Shown here: positions 1-11,800 of the stretch, piece after piece
Layout of the letters: each line of letters opens with the position of its first letter
Position numbering within the stretch: position 1 is the stretch's first letter
Assembly: GCA_016801845.1 (NCBI GenBank)
Contig: CM028912.1
Coordinates: 8,686,001 to 8,750,000, forward strand
Source of the DNA: Polydactylus sextarius
Lineage: Eukaryota; Chordata; Actinopteri; Polynemidae
Direction: 5' to 3'
DNA: 64,000 nt
Translations under genes and position numbers: made by a program
The notes under the pieces: generated by a model
Databases searched by the model: none
Seen by the model: the letters and a program-made list of their open reading frames with translations, nothing else
Told to the model about the DNA's origin: nothing

Positions 1-3000
1 TAGAGTGGTTACACAATCCAGTGCGACTGTCAGCAACAAAAATAATGCAACCTAAACTACAGTGCAGCTATAAAGTCGCCAAAACTAATAACAAAACACA
101 GTTAAGTGCTACTAGATGCATTAAATCATAACTAATTCATAGGACAAGTAACATGGCTGAAAATGGTGTTTTTCTTTTGTGCACTACATTTTAAATTGGC
201 CTGCGAGCACAGGAAGCAATCTGACTTCTTTCCCAATACTGTGGGATATTAGTGTTTCCACATGGATATGGATTTATCTGACCTACAGTACATTAGCTGG
301 GCACAGGCCTCCATGGTGTATATTTAGAACACATTTCCTGCAGCTCAAATGATGTGTGTGGACACAACTGGATAGTGTCTGACACTTTTGGAGCCATGTT
401 CACCTCACTGATGAGGCCTACTTGTGCCCTCTATTTCAGCCCCGGGGAATAAGCTACCAACTACGTTAACACAAGCGATCTTTGATGTGGCACATTCTAG
501 TCAACAGATGAGCTGTAGAAAAGGTCAAAGAACTGCAGTATGCAGATAATATTTATACTTTACCCAAATTACTCTTTAAGCTCTGATATGATTTGACATT
601 TCTCCAAAAGTTTACAACATAATGAAGCAGTTTGTACTTACAGTTTTAGAGCCGTGCCTTCAAAATGTGTTTCAGAACTGACAAATTGTTCCACAGAATC
701 CATTTTCTGTCTCTCAGCCAAAATGTTTCTATATTAACAGCACAGGCATAGATACTGTGATCTTTGATTTCTTTTGTCTGCAGGCAGGAGGCACATTATG
801 CCATTGATTCGCGGCACTTCAGCTTAACACAGAGGCTGAAAAGGTTCACCCACTGGTGGACAGTGAAACTGATCTTCCTCAGCTAGCATGAATAAATGAT
901 GCTTGCACAGTCGCACTGGACTAAGTAATCGAGCGCCAAGTGGGCAAGCCGTGCTACACACTTCATGAACAGGTTACCCAAGAGTCAGAGCGAGGACAAC
1001 TAGAACAAGGAGCTGGAAGCAAATGCGAAGTCCACAAAGGATTTCTCTCAAGACGAATTACTCGAAAACTACAAAATGCACAATGATTTTTCTTTGTATT
1101 TGGCTCGTGCTTACTTTACTGTTCAGTAGCATCCAAAAAAGTCATTTTTAAAAGGCAATAACAACAAAGGGGAAAGCAAAAGGGAGTCATAACTTGTAGA
1201 AAAATATTATTGTAAAAAGTTGTATCAATATGGCACAATAACACTAAGAATTCACCACCACTAACATCAGTGGTTTTTAATATAATTTCATTAATTTACA
1301 ACACAATCTTCTTAGTTTTGTGAATCTATCTTTATATCTTTACCATGATGAACAGGGATAATAGTCTGTCATCCAAATTTATCACTAGTTATAATTTGGG
1401 AGATATTAGTTTAATTGTTCAGTCCGAGTCATGGGGAAAAGATCACTTTTCTGTCCCTCATAAAAATTGCATGAACAATGTGATCCCTGCTTTATCACAG
1501 TAGTTCACTTTTGCTTTCATCCCTCTGGATACAAGCGCATTACAAGGAAGCATCATCGTGTATTATGAAGGCTGATATCCTGTTAATTTGGGATTTAAAT
1601 GTGCACCATAGACAAGCCACAGCTGAGACACACATTTCAACACAGACACTCAAGTTAGTCTGAATAATTTACACCGACAATCTCCATGAGGCTTGGCTAT
1701 ATGAGACCACGCTCTGGTGCCACTCGCCTGCCATTACACGTATTGAGAATTTAAGTGTGTGTATAAATTTTTTACCTCTCAGAAATGTTTGCATCAGCAA
1801 ATCCATTTTCAACTTGCCAGAAATATTTTTACTGACATTTATGAGCTGATCGCCAAAGGGACCAAACTCTGCATTTCCTTATTGGCTCCTAAGACTTACA
1901 GCACTTCCCAGCATGCACTGGGTGAATATCTTGGGAGAATCCCCATGTCTAGAGAGCAAAAATTAATCTCAATTTTGCCTTCTATATATCATGAATGACA
2001 CATCACATTTCTCCAGCCAGCTTGGTGTGTGACGTCCAGTCTCATTGGATGTACCGTATTAAGATGTATTGTTTTCCTTTATGTTTCAGTTTCTGCTGCA
2101 GAAATACAAACAGATCCACACTTCCTATAATCACACCGTGGCAATTACATTACTGGCTATTAGATAAAACTAAAAGGTTTTTTTTTTCACTTTCTTGCCT
2201 GACAGGAAGTGAAGTATTTCAAGAAAGACTTGAGATTGACATTAAAGAGGCTGCAACACTTCTTTCCCAGCTCTCTTGAATTAAACATAGACATTTATGC
2301 AGAACGAGAGACCACTAATGTAACTCTGTTTGGATATGAAACGTGTGGAGAGGCAGCAGATGAGATGACCATCGCCTGGGAGGAGGCTGGGGAGAGAGTG
2401 AGCAGAGAAGTGGCACAGACAGAGAGGAACCTCTCTGATTAAAGGCCTCGCTTCTCTGCTCCTCTTTTTAGACAGTCTCCATCCTGCTGAGGACAAGAAG
2501 GAAAAAAAAACAGCAGTGTTTTGTTTGACAAAACATCTGCTCTCTGTTTGACTTATCTAACCACCACCTTAGCTCTGACCCTGTGGTCAGTATGGCAGCA
2601 CAATAGATCATATAGTCCAGTTTAATTCAATTTGCTATTTATACATCGCTGCTAAAGTGAAGTTGACCATATAATGCTCAGTCATTCTGCTGATTTTGCC
2701 CATTTTATGTCTTAAACTTTACTGTTCCTGTTACCATTTTCAAATGAAACAAACTGATATAACGCCAACACAACCAAATCAGACAGCTTAGGTAATTAAA
2801 ATGTGCACCCTGCCCCATATAGTGGCATTACACAGTAATATGAATATGAAATTTTCTACACAATAATACTCACTTCAGAATAAGAGCGTCTATTTTCCCT
2901 CATTACTCTAAATGAATATTGTATTTCTGTGTTTGTCTTTTGAAGCACTGATATTGTTGCCATGGGCAACCGCACTATCCTGAGCAGCTCTCTGTTGCCT

Positions 3001-5977
3001 CTATATAGAAAGGTTTTTTGGTTAGTTAATCTCCTCTGGGTGGTAATAAAACAGCATCTGGGAAACAGCCCACCCACCATGATCCTCCTGCTATTTTACA
3101 GTGAGTAAGTGAACCCCAGAATCCCACTATCTCTAGTTTACCTGTTCGACAGCAACACAACACTCTTACACAAGAGCTACTATTGAAAAGCTCGATCATC
3201 TGCTGCAACACTTCAAACACAGGACATATAATGAATAAAGAAAAAATCTGAAAACTGAAAGCACACACACACCACATGTATTACAGCACTTATTCTAGTT
3301 GTAATTTTATACACAGCTACAAAAATAGAAACACCAAACTGACCAAAGATGCTTGTGTTCTTATTATTATTTCTTTATTACACTGCATTGTCCCCAGGCC
3401 TCCTTTGCTCCACTCTGCGTAAAACATTAACCAAATATAGTGATGAACTTACCCTGTGGGCACCGGACTAGACTTGGATTCTCCTGCACCTCATTGTGCT
3501 ACTCACTGCTTTTATGCTAAAAGCTCTAAAGGACAGAACGAAATAAATGGTTGCCTGAGAACTCATCCACCAGCCAGCTGGCTCCCATTTCTGACCCACA
3601 GCCATTTGTGATCCACTCGTCCCTGAGAGCTGCTGATTTGAATGGCTAACTATGACAGATCTTGTGGGCTTTGTGTACTCTGATGAACATTTAGGCTAAT
3701 CAATTTGCGTCCAGACCAATGATTTTCTGTGCAAAAAAAAAAGTTTGCAGTCAAAACATGCCGAACAATAGTTCACATAATGGATTTAAAAAAAAAAAAA
3801 CACACACACAGAGTTAGGAATGAGGCCAGCGAAAACATTTCAGTTCAACATGATTTGATTTAACTGTTCCTACACATTATTTATGTGAGGGAAAAATTAC
3901 ACCAACACCTTCCAGAAAAAAACATTCCCTACTCACTCATTCATCACTCATTCTCATATCTATCTTTCAGGTGACTAAAAACAGCTGCATCAACATGTAG
4001 TTATAAATAATCTAGACCTTTTTCACTGCATGCAACACGAGGATGTTCAGCAATCACCTACACATACAAACATTTCAGCAACTTTGACCCTCAGACAGGT
4101 AATCAGTGTGATTGAATGATAATTGATACTCTATGCATATATGCGTGATGTTCATGCTCATTATCTCCACAGTGCTGTAGCCAACAACCACTTTATACCA
4201 CCTACAGTATGTATGTAATGTAAATGCACCTCGAGCAAAGTTCTACATGGAAAAGATCAAAACAGAGCAGCTTAAACATCTTTGGTCAATTGGATCGAAC
4301 TTGTCTTTATTCGTACAAGAAGACATGATGAGAGAGGGTTCGATTTCTTTCAATAAAAGAACATCAAACGTGAAAATCTTTGCTAGATTTAACCTCGACA
4401 AAGGATGAGGAGAATGAAAGCAGGAAGCACGCTTTGTATCTGACAGCAGACACATCTGGGGGCGTTGCTGGGAAGGAGAAAGAGACAATGATGGGGGAAA
4501 TGTTCCCTTTCTTGTGCATCTCTAAACACATACACTGGGTTTCTCTGTAAAATGTTTTTTATCAGCCTTTGCTGACTTTAATTCTCGCTGGCAGCTCAGA
4601 GAGGAAAAAACAAAAATAAAAAAAGAAATGCCACTGTAGCAGGGGTAACTCATAATCAGGGATAGCATTGTGTGGCATTATTAACAGTGACAGTATGCAG
4701 TGACGTTTGTGGTCCACTGAGAGCTGCATCATAAATGCTGCCATGGAGGGATTCTAAGTGGAAAACAACACTCCTATCATCTGATGGAAAACCCTCGCTA
4801 CCTACCTGCTTTCCCAAAGGAATGCTAGAAAAATGAGCTGCAATTTGCATAAAATAAAAGAGAACTAAACATTGAGGTGTAATACCAGGTCTCAGTGCAA
4901 ATAAAGTTATGGTAAATTGGCATAATCTTTTATTCCCAACCTGAGTTTTTAGTACATTAAAATAACTAATGGTAAAATATGCCTGTGCAGTTTGTGGATG
5001 ACTCATAAGTGAATTGAAATCCACTGAAGGGGCATTCGTGTGACACGTACAGTATCTGATTTATTATTTCCAATTTATGATCATCTGTTCTCAACTCCAG
5101 TGGTCTGTAGTGAGCCTGATGGAGTCAAATCCCCTAGGAGGATTAATGTCCACTGGGTCAGATCAACTCAGTTTAGCAGACCCATGGGCGCATAAGGTGA
5201 GTTGTCTGCCCTGTTAGTTTAAAGTCACATGTCATGTACTTCCCATCGCTTGCCACACTTGGAAAAAAAAAACAAAAAACCTGCACACACAAAATGTTGT
5301 TTTCTGAGAACAAATGACATTTTTCCCCACTTATGTTCCAGGTTTTATTTTAAAACAGCAAGGTTTCAACTGTTCCTAGATCATCTGTAGGTGTTCATCC
5401 TACTACTGTGGCCGTAGTGAACTTGAATGCCCACATATATGATCAGTCTAATGGTCAATGACAGATCTTGCTCAGTTATTTATATAAACAAGGTATCTTT
5501 ACATTGTACATTGTACTAACCAAAATGTGATGGTTGAAAATGGCTTACAACCCGTGGCCCTTTAACTCATGTGATTTCAAATCTGAAATAACTGCAGCTG
5601 ATTTCTAAAGTGTTTCCTTATATGTCTGATTCATGACGTAACAAAACACAGAAAGCATCAAACCATAACCTGTCTGCAGTATAAGATATTAATGAACTTA
5701 ACTGTAGATACAGACACAGTTTATAGATGAGCTGCATCAGCTTCTGCATCCACCCCCACCTCTATCTACCTCACTTGCTCATTCATTTCACATCATATAT
5801 GACTGCACAACTTGGTCTCTTGAGCAATCAATAACTCAGCGTTTTTAATCACAGTGTTGCCGTGTCACTCTCTAAATCATGCCTTCGAACATACGAAACG
5901 CCAACCTTCTAGAGAACGAGTAGGCACAATCCACGGACAGGCAAACACGCACAAACAGCAGCATCCGTTGGACTCAC
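1..5977 (-). other. frmpd4: frmpd4 intron 1 (partial), no exon seen
   Basis: This is AT-rich non-coding DNA downstream, on the minus strand, of the frmpd4 start exon. I looked on the minus strand for the next FRMPD4 segment, which encodes the start of the WW domain, and did not see it. It is therefore probably beyond the left edge. The stretch has short homopolymers (A runs near 3,735 and 3,790) but no recognisable repeat family. A short plus-strand ORF at 2,209-2,442 follows an acceptor-like CAG but has no other support. Confidence 0.6.
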
Positions 5978-6018
5978 CCTGACAGCTTTGGCATCTTCAC
6001 AAAGCTGAAAACATCCAT
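5978..6018 (-). CDS. frmpd4: FRMPD4 (PSD-95-interacting FERM/PDZ scaffold), first coding exon
   Basis: Reading the minus strand from 6,018 gives MDVFSFVKMPKLS plus two bases of the next codon, then a CAGG|GTGAGT donor at 5,977. Human FRMPD4 begins MDVFSFVKIAKLS and breaks at the same place, so 11 of 13 residues agree. FRMPD4 (Preso1) is a scaffold with WW, PDZ and FERM domains that acts at dendritic spines and binds PSD-95 and group I mGluRs. None of those domains lies in this window, because only the 41-nt start exon is present. Synteny supports the call: human FRMPD4 also lies head-to-head with ARHGAP6. The exon is too short to call from coding statistics alone. The call rests on the exact N-terminal match, the donor and the gene order. 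Confidence 0.87.
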
Positions 6019-6455
6019 GTGTGCTGCTGACTGCAGTCAAAGCTACAAAATCACCATCTGCTTCACTCTGGTTCCATTGTCCCACACTGTCTTTCGCAGC
6101 GGGGGGAATAAATAATTCAAAAAAAAAAGAAAAAAAAGGAAAAAAAAAGTGGAGCTTCCACAAGTCAGGTGGAGAGATTAGTCCTGTTGTCTGGGCTTCT
6201 GCATGGCTGAGTGATTGCTTGTCCTCGCCACAGCAGCGCAAATCCACAGCCCATGGAAAAGGATCTGGCAGCGCAGCTTCCCCCCGGTTACATCCTTCAA
6301 AGCATGCCTCTGTTAGCTGTGTTAAGCCACCTTCATTTAATTTCCATCGTGGTGGAATGATGCGCGGGAGCCGCACAGTAACAACAGCTTTGAGAAAGAG
6401 GCAGAGAGAGAGAGAGAGGCAGAGGGAACCAGAGCAAGGGAGCTGAGACAGGGAG
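6019..6455 (-). promoter_or_regulatory. frmpd4: frmpd4 5' leader with eight upstream ORFs; promoter side at (GA)n/(TG)n
   Basis: On the minus strand this stretch reads into the MDVFSF start without an obvious acceptor, so it is probably the same first exon. It contains eight upstream ATGs, all closed before the main ATG: MEIK (6,333-6,347), MKVA (6,322-6,336, overlapping the previous stop as ATGA), ML (6,297-6,305), a bare ATG-TAA (6,288-6,293), a 29-residue ORF (6,165-6,254), MQKPRQQD (6,178-6,204), MEPE (6,063-6,077) and MVIL (6,043-6,057). Upstream of it lie a (CT)n tract near 6,397-6,420 and a long (CA)n on this strand. The transcription start is not visible, so the upper boundary is a guess. 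Confidence 0.55.
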
Positions 6456-6521
6456 GGAGGGACAGGGGTGGTGGTGGTGGTGGGAGATGAGAGTGGAGAG
6501 AAGAAAGAGGTATGTGCAAAG

Positions 6522-6522
<1 letters not shown>

Positions 6523-6573
<51 letters not shown>
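6523..6573. repeat. (TG)n microsatellite
   Basis: About 25 uninterrupted TG dinucleotides lie just upstream of the frmpd4 leader. They create several false open frames of Cys-Val or His-Thr repeats on both strands, which are not genes. Confidence 0.97.
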
Positions 6574-6575
<2 letters not shown>

Positions 6576-6577
<2 letters not shown>

Positions 6578-8788
6578 GTGTGTGAGATTGCAAGGGCCAC
6601 AAGAATTGCTACTAAAGGACGCGGCCAGCTTCCAAGAATTCCCCAAAGGCTAGTCTCATCAATCCTCAACAATGTGGTGTGTTTCCAGGAAGCAATAAGA
6701 GGCTGAAAAGTATGACAGAGATAAAATGACAGAGACACAGTGCACGCACAAAGCAAAGGAGAGGACTGAAAGCAGCTGGAAAGACAGCGAGACCTAATGT
6801 GTCCACCTCCCCAGCTGAGGTCTCTGCCTCACAGCTGCACATTAGAATGCCCATACTGTACAATGCATTTCTTTTGACCTTTAAAAAAAAAAAAAAAAAA
6901 AACACATAGTTGAGCTGCTAAATACTCACTCTCAATGGGGCCATTCATGAGACGCCTCCAAACATTTTAGCAAACCACCCAACACAAACAAACATGGAGC
7001 TCACGCGAATGAGATCACAATAAACAGAATGGAAGTGTATTTGCGTGATTAATCGATGTCGAGGGGGATGACGATGATGGCAGTTGTGATCAATGATGTT
7101 TCAAGTAGTCAGCTGCGTGTTAACAGATGCTTCGTGCATCTAATTTCCTCTGTGATGTTTCTTTAGATTGAAATCTTCATATCTTACTCGAACTAGTTTC
7201 AGATGTAAAGACAATTCAGTGTGTTCTCCATTTCACACCAGGGTCTCAAAAGCTGATAAATGAGCCATAAAACCTTGAAGATAACTTTGTAAAACATCAT
7301 ATTTCAGTCACATCCCCAGATGAAGATTCATTGCATGTCTATTATCATAAATCAAACACCACAGTTGAGGCGCCTCTGTCAAAAAACACAGAATGACAAT
7401 TAGCCTTGTCTCTAGTCTAAAGCATTTTTATATCTCTTTATGTGGCTCAGACAGTTAAGAAGCTTCATACAGTAACAGTACTGATCTATGATGTGCCTGC
7501 AGGAGACACACACAGAGTTAAACAAGCTAACATCTAATACATTCTATAAAAGGCATTTAGTCCACTTGTTAAACTGTGTGTTTGATATGTATTGTAGTAA
7601 ATAAATACAGCTCAAACTCTTCTTGTTGATTTATATCCATTTATATTTAAATGATGCAACTTAAAGGGTTAACAGGAGATAATCCGCTACCTAGATATAT
7701 TCAGTTTGGATCTCTGTTGGGAGCTTGACAGAATAACAAGCAGCCAAATCAATAAAAATGTCAGGCAGTAATGAATAAATACAAAATACAAAGAATACAA
7801 ATACCAGTTGAGGAATTTCAAATTACAATTTGTGACTGCTTCCATGGTCAAGCAGCAACCATCCTACATTTAAATGCCACAACTTATAAGGCTCTGCAGG
7901 GTGATTCAATGTGCCTTTGCTGAGAGTGATACATGCAGTAAGGAATGCTGTCACTTGCACTGAGGGTCAGACTCAAATCTGTTTCAGAAAAAAAAAAGCA
8001 AACTCAAACTGCAAAGTCATCAAGTCCACCTGTTTTTACCGAAAGTACAGTGAATCATTATGGTAATTACATTCTGAAACACAACTGGTTAGTGATGACA
8101 CATCTTTGGAAGGCAGTTTTTTTTTTTGAGTGGTTGAGTACACAGAAGACATCAGAGATGCACTGATGAGCAAGGAGAACATGTCTAATAATTTGCTTCA
8201 CATGCAACCACGGTGTCCTGTGGTGGGAGGACTGAGAGACTCAGCGTATTCTGGACAGATATGTTAGTCCATTTGGGCCTGGAGCCCAGAGGCCATCATG
8301 AGTAGCAAAGGATATTAGGGTCAGACAGTAGCGTGATCTAAGGAGACTATGGCTGAAGCTTTGACCGATAAAACCCGGCTGCCCTGCTGATCCCTGACTC
8401 TCCTCTCTCTGGGTCCCTTTGAAAACAGCTGATTCCAGTCATTCTGGCCGCACTTGGCTGCTTAAAACCCAGCAGTGCTTAAATTTTGCCAGTCTTGTTT
8501 TTGGATCACATTGTTTTTCTTTAAAAGCCAAGAATAAGGAGAGCATAACCATTTTCCATAAATTGCTAACCATTCCGAAGAGCAAGGAGCATAAGTGCAT
8601 CATAACATCAGATTTTATAAGGAAATATCCTACAAAATGACACTATGATGGCATGGTTTTATATAAAGTGTTAGCCTGCAGATTGTCCAGCAACACTGTG
8701 CAATGCAGTGATATGATTGTGTTGCTTTTACCACCCTCTGATCTCAACTTAGCATTAGTGGTCTCTGGATCACTTCCATATATATATG

Positions 8789-8831
<43 letters not shown>

Positions 8832-11800
8832 TGTCACATATATATGACAGGGGTCACTACAGCAAACTGCTTGCAGAAACCACACTTAGCTGCATTATGC
8901 GCTGTGTTTTATCTGTCAGTGTGTATATATCTGCCTATGAGCCAACTCAGAACGTCAACGTTCTCAATCTGTTGGTGCGGCACTAATTACACCTGTGCTG
9001 CAGCTGATTTATTCAGTGAATTAAACAGCTTTTAGGAGGAAGTTTAAAGATCTGAACGGTGTTTTTTTTTTTTTTCTCCTCCATGAATATTCAGCGGTGT
9101 GAATAATTGGGATAAGAAGTGAAGGGTTCCCTGGCTGAGTTATGCTATGCTTTGAAAAGATTATGGATTTGGTTTGCCAGTTTTCGCTACACCTGCTAAT
9201 AAAGTTCCAAGTGATACTGGGACATTGTAGCCTTTTCTGTGTGGACTGAATAAAAGGACAGTAGAGATGATTCACATTGACTGGCACTATGTCCCTGGTT
9301 AAAGCACAGGCTATTAAATGCTCACGTGGGTCAATGGCCGGTCACGTTTGGTATAACCATTCATCCATTCATTTACTACATCTGCTTATACAGTTCAGGG
9401 TCAGTGTAGATTCAGTCCTTTCTGAGTATGGACACTCGCCAGTGTACACCAGCCCTACAAATTGTTCCCAATTTGTTGTAATTTTTGTGCATAATATTCC
9501 ATTAACTTGTTGAATGTAAATGACTAATCCATATTTTAGTCAGTACACCCACATAGACACTTCTTACAAGAAACAATGGATATTATAAATTAATAATATG
9601 GCTGTTCCACCTAAAGCAGCTATTATAGATATTCTTATTATAACAATGTATGAAATAACTGTATGAAAACAATATAATAATGTGAAAGGGGTCACATGTT
9701 GTCAGTTTCAGCTCATTGTTTAGCTGTCGCACTGCGTTCATAGTGTCTTTTTCAGCCAATGCAAGTGGTTGTTCTCTACAAAAAAGTTCTAGAAATTCAC
9801 AGTATGCTACCTGCTCAGCATGGTTGTCATTATCTTACCAAGGTGGAGCATTCACAGATTCCCACTGGGAGTGGGTGGAGACCAAAATTAGACTTAAAAG
9901 AAATTGTTCCTCTGCAACTGCTCATTGCTTTTATTCAACTTAAAACTGGAAGATGTCATGTGTTTGCAAATCCTCTCTGCTTCCCCCCCAAAAGAAATTA
10001 GTCATTGCAGATTTAAGTAACCCAGTAAACTAGGCCAGTGAGTGAGCATGCATAGTAACAGGACCCTTGAACTGACGCAGCCATCAACGGATTATAGGTA
10101 TTAACTACAGCTGTGCAGTGCTATAGATCTTTAATTACAGTGATCTACAGTTCAGTCTGTAGCGTCATAACACTGATGTCTTGGTGTAAAACTCTATAAA
10201 ACCATACGCTGGTTTTAGTATAAAACTGTTACTTAGGTGCAAAGATATAAAAAGAATAGTTCTTGAGAAAAATACACCAATTATTTTCAAGAGAGTTGTG
10301 AATCACAAAGGAAAACCTGACTAATGCCGTGAGGAACACACAGGATATCATTACTGTGAGGCAGCAATGAAGAACAAGCCTGGTAACTTTCAGTTTAGCA
10401 ATCAGCATCGCAACTACACACAAATACAGTACACACAAAATCAATTATTTGTTTTTCAAACGCATTAATTAATTGAGTCAATCATTAGTTCTCATCAGGT
10501 CTTGCATCAGTGATGTAAGGCTGAGGTGAAAGGCTCAGTTACGCTCTGATTCATATCAGACCTTAGCAATCAAAAGTCTGTACAATAATATCTCGTGCTG
10601 TGAGGTTTAATAGTTGTGTAATCAGTAATCAGCCCTGATTGAATTATAAAGTAAGCGCATGGTAATCCACAGCGCACTACTCACTGAATGACGGTGAAGA
10701 CGCCGAGTTCATTGTCATCTGGGTCCATTGTTAACGACAAGTCTTTAATGCAGTTGCACTTGTTTCAGTTTTTTTTCTGTCCAGCCTCTCGTGCTTCTCT
10801 TAGCGATGTGAGCTCCCGTCGTGTCTCCTGACTCCAAAGTTTTTCCCTGTTTGATTTGGATTTTCCATAGGCAACTCAACTTGTCTGACTAAGGCATTCG
10901 GTTATGATTACATACAGTGCCCTGGTCCAAGTGAGTGGCCATTGCCCTGGGGGTGGAGACTGAGCTTGTCGCTTCTGCCTCAGTAATGAAATAACATCAC
11001 ATTCCAGGCCAGTGCATCAGAAAACACAGAGAGATCAATGCTGAACAGCTGGACTCCAATGGGTTGCTGTATTCGTCGAGGCTGCCTCAATGAACAAGGC
11101 TCTCGTGAAAAACATGTTCTGTTGAGTTGAAATTCACTTATGGTGTTTTCACATTTCAACTCAATTCCACCAGTCAAGCGGTTCAAATACCAACATATTT
11201 GAACATTAGCCAATCACAATCATCAGTGTTTCACCCTGACTGTATTATTTATTTCTATCATTTCAGCATATAACCAAACTGCAGTATGTAATGTATTAAT
11301 ATGATTCCTCTATAAAGCATTTGGAAATGACATGTGTTTTATCATCCATCAGAGCTTAAAAATTAAGCTTCAATCATAATCGGTATCTGCCTGCCAACTG
11401 TCACCCTTAACAGAGCCAAACCTAAGTCCTATATAAACCCTAGAATTAGTTCTTAACCTAAATGTTACACAGCAACATCAGATATTATTTTATAATACAT
11501 ATTTTATTTTTTTTTTATTCTATTCCATTCGTCTAATGACGGAGCTTGTGTGTTTTCAATGTAATAAACACAATATGTTTTATATCCACATTTTTGGAAT
11601 TTGAGGGCATTTTCCCATAAAGCCATGGCATTTCAACATCATGGTATTTCATGCTAGATTATGCCATGCAGGCTCTTTCATGCATGAATGGCATACACAG
11701 TTCTCCATTAGTTATGAGCTGAGGCACGTGTCTTTGCCTCTGCAAGCTAATGGACTTGCTTGCATAACACATCCCCATGCCATGTACACACAGCAGTCTA

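Noticed and set aside
2204..2442. Plus-strand ORF after an acceptor-like CTGACAG, ending TTGAATTAAAC..ERNLSD
   Set aside because: It could look like a terminal exon, but there is no matching upstream exon, no similarity I recognise, and it lies antisense in the frmpd4 intron.
6333..6756. Several overlapping ORFs of 60-245 codons around 5.9-6.8 kb on both strands
   Set aside because: They exist because the (TG)n/(CA)n and (CT)n tracts have no stops in these frames. The real content on the minus strand is the frmpd4 leader.
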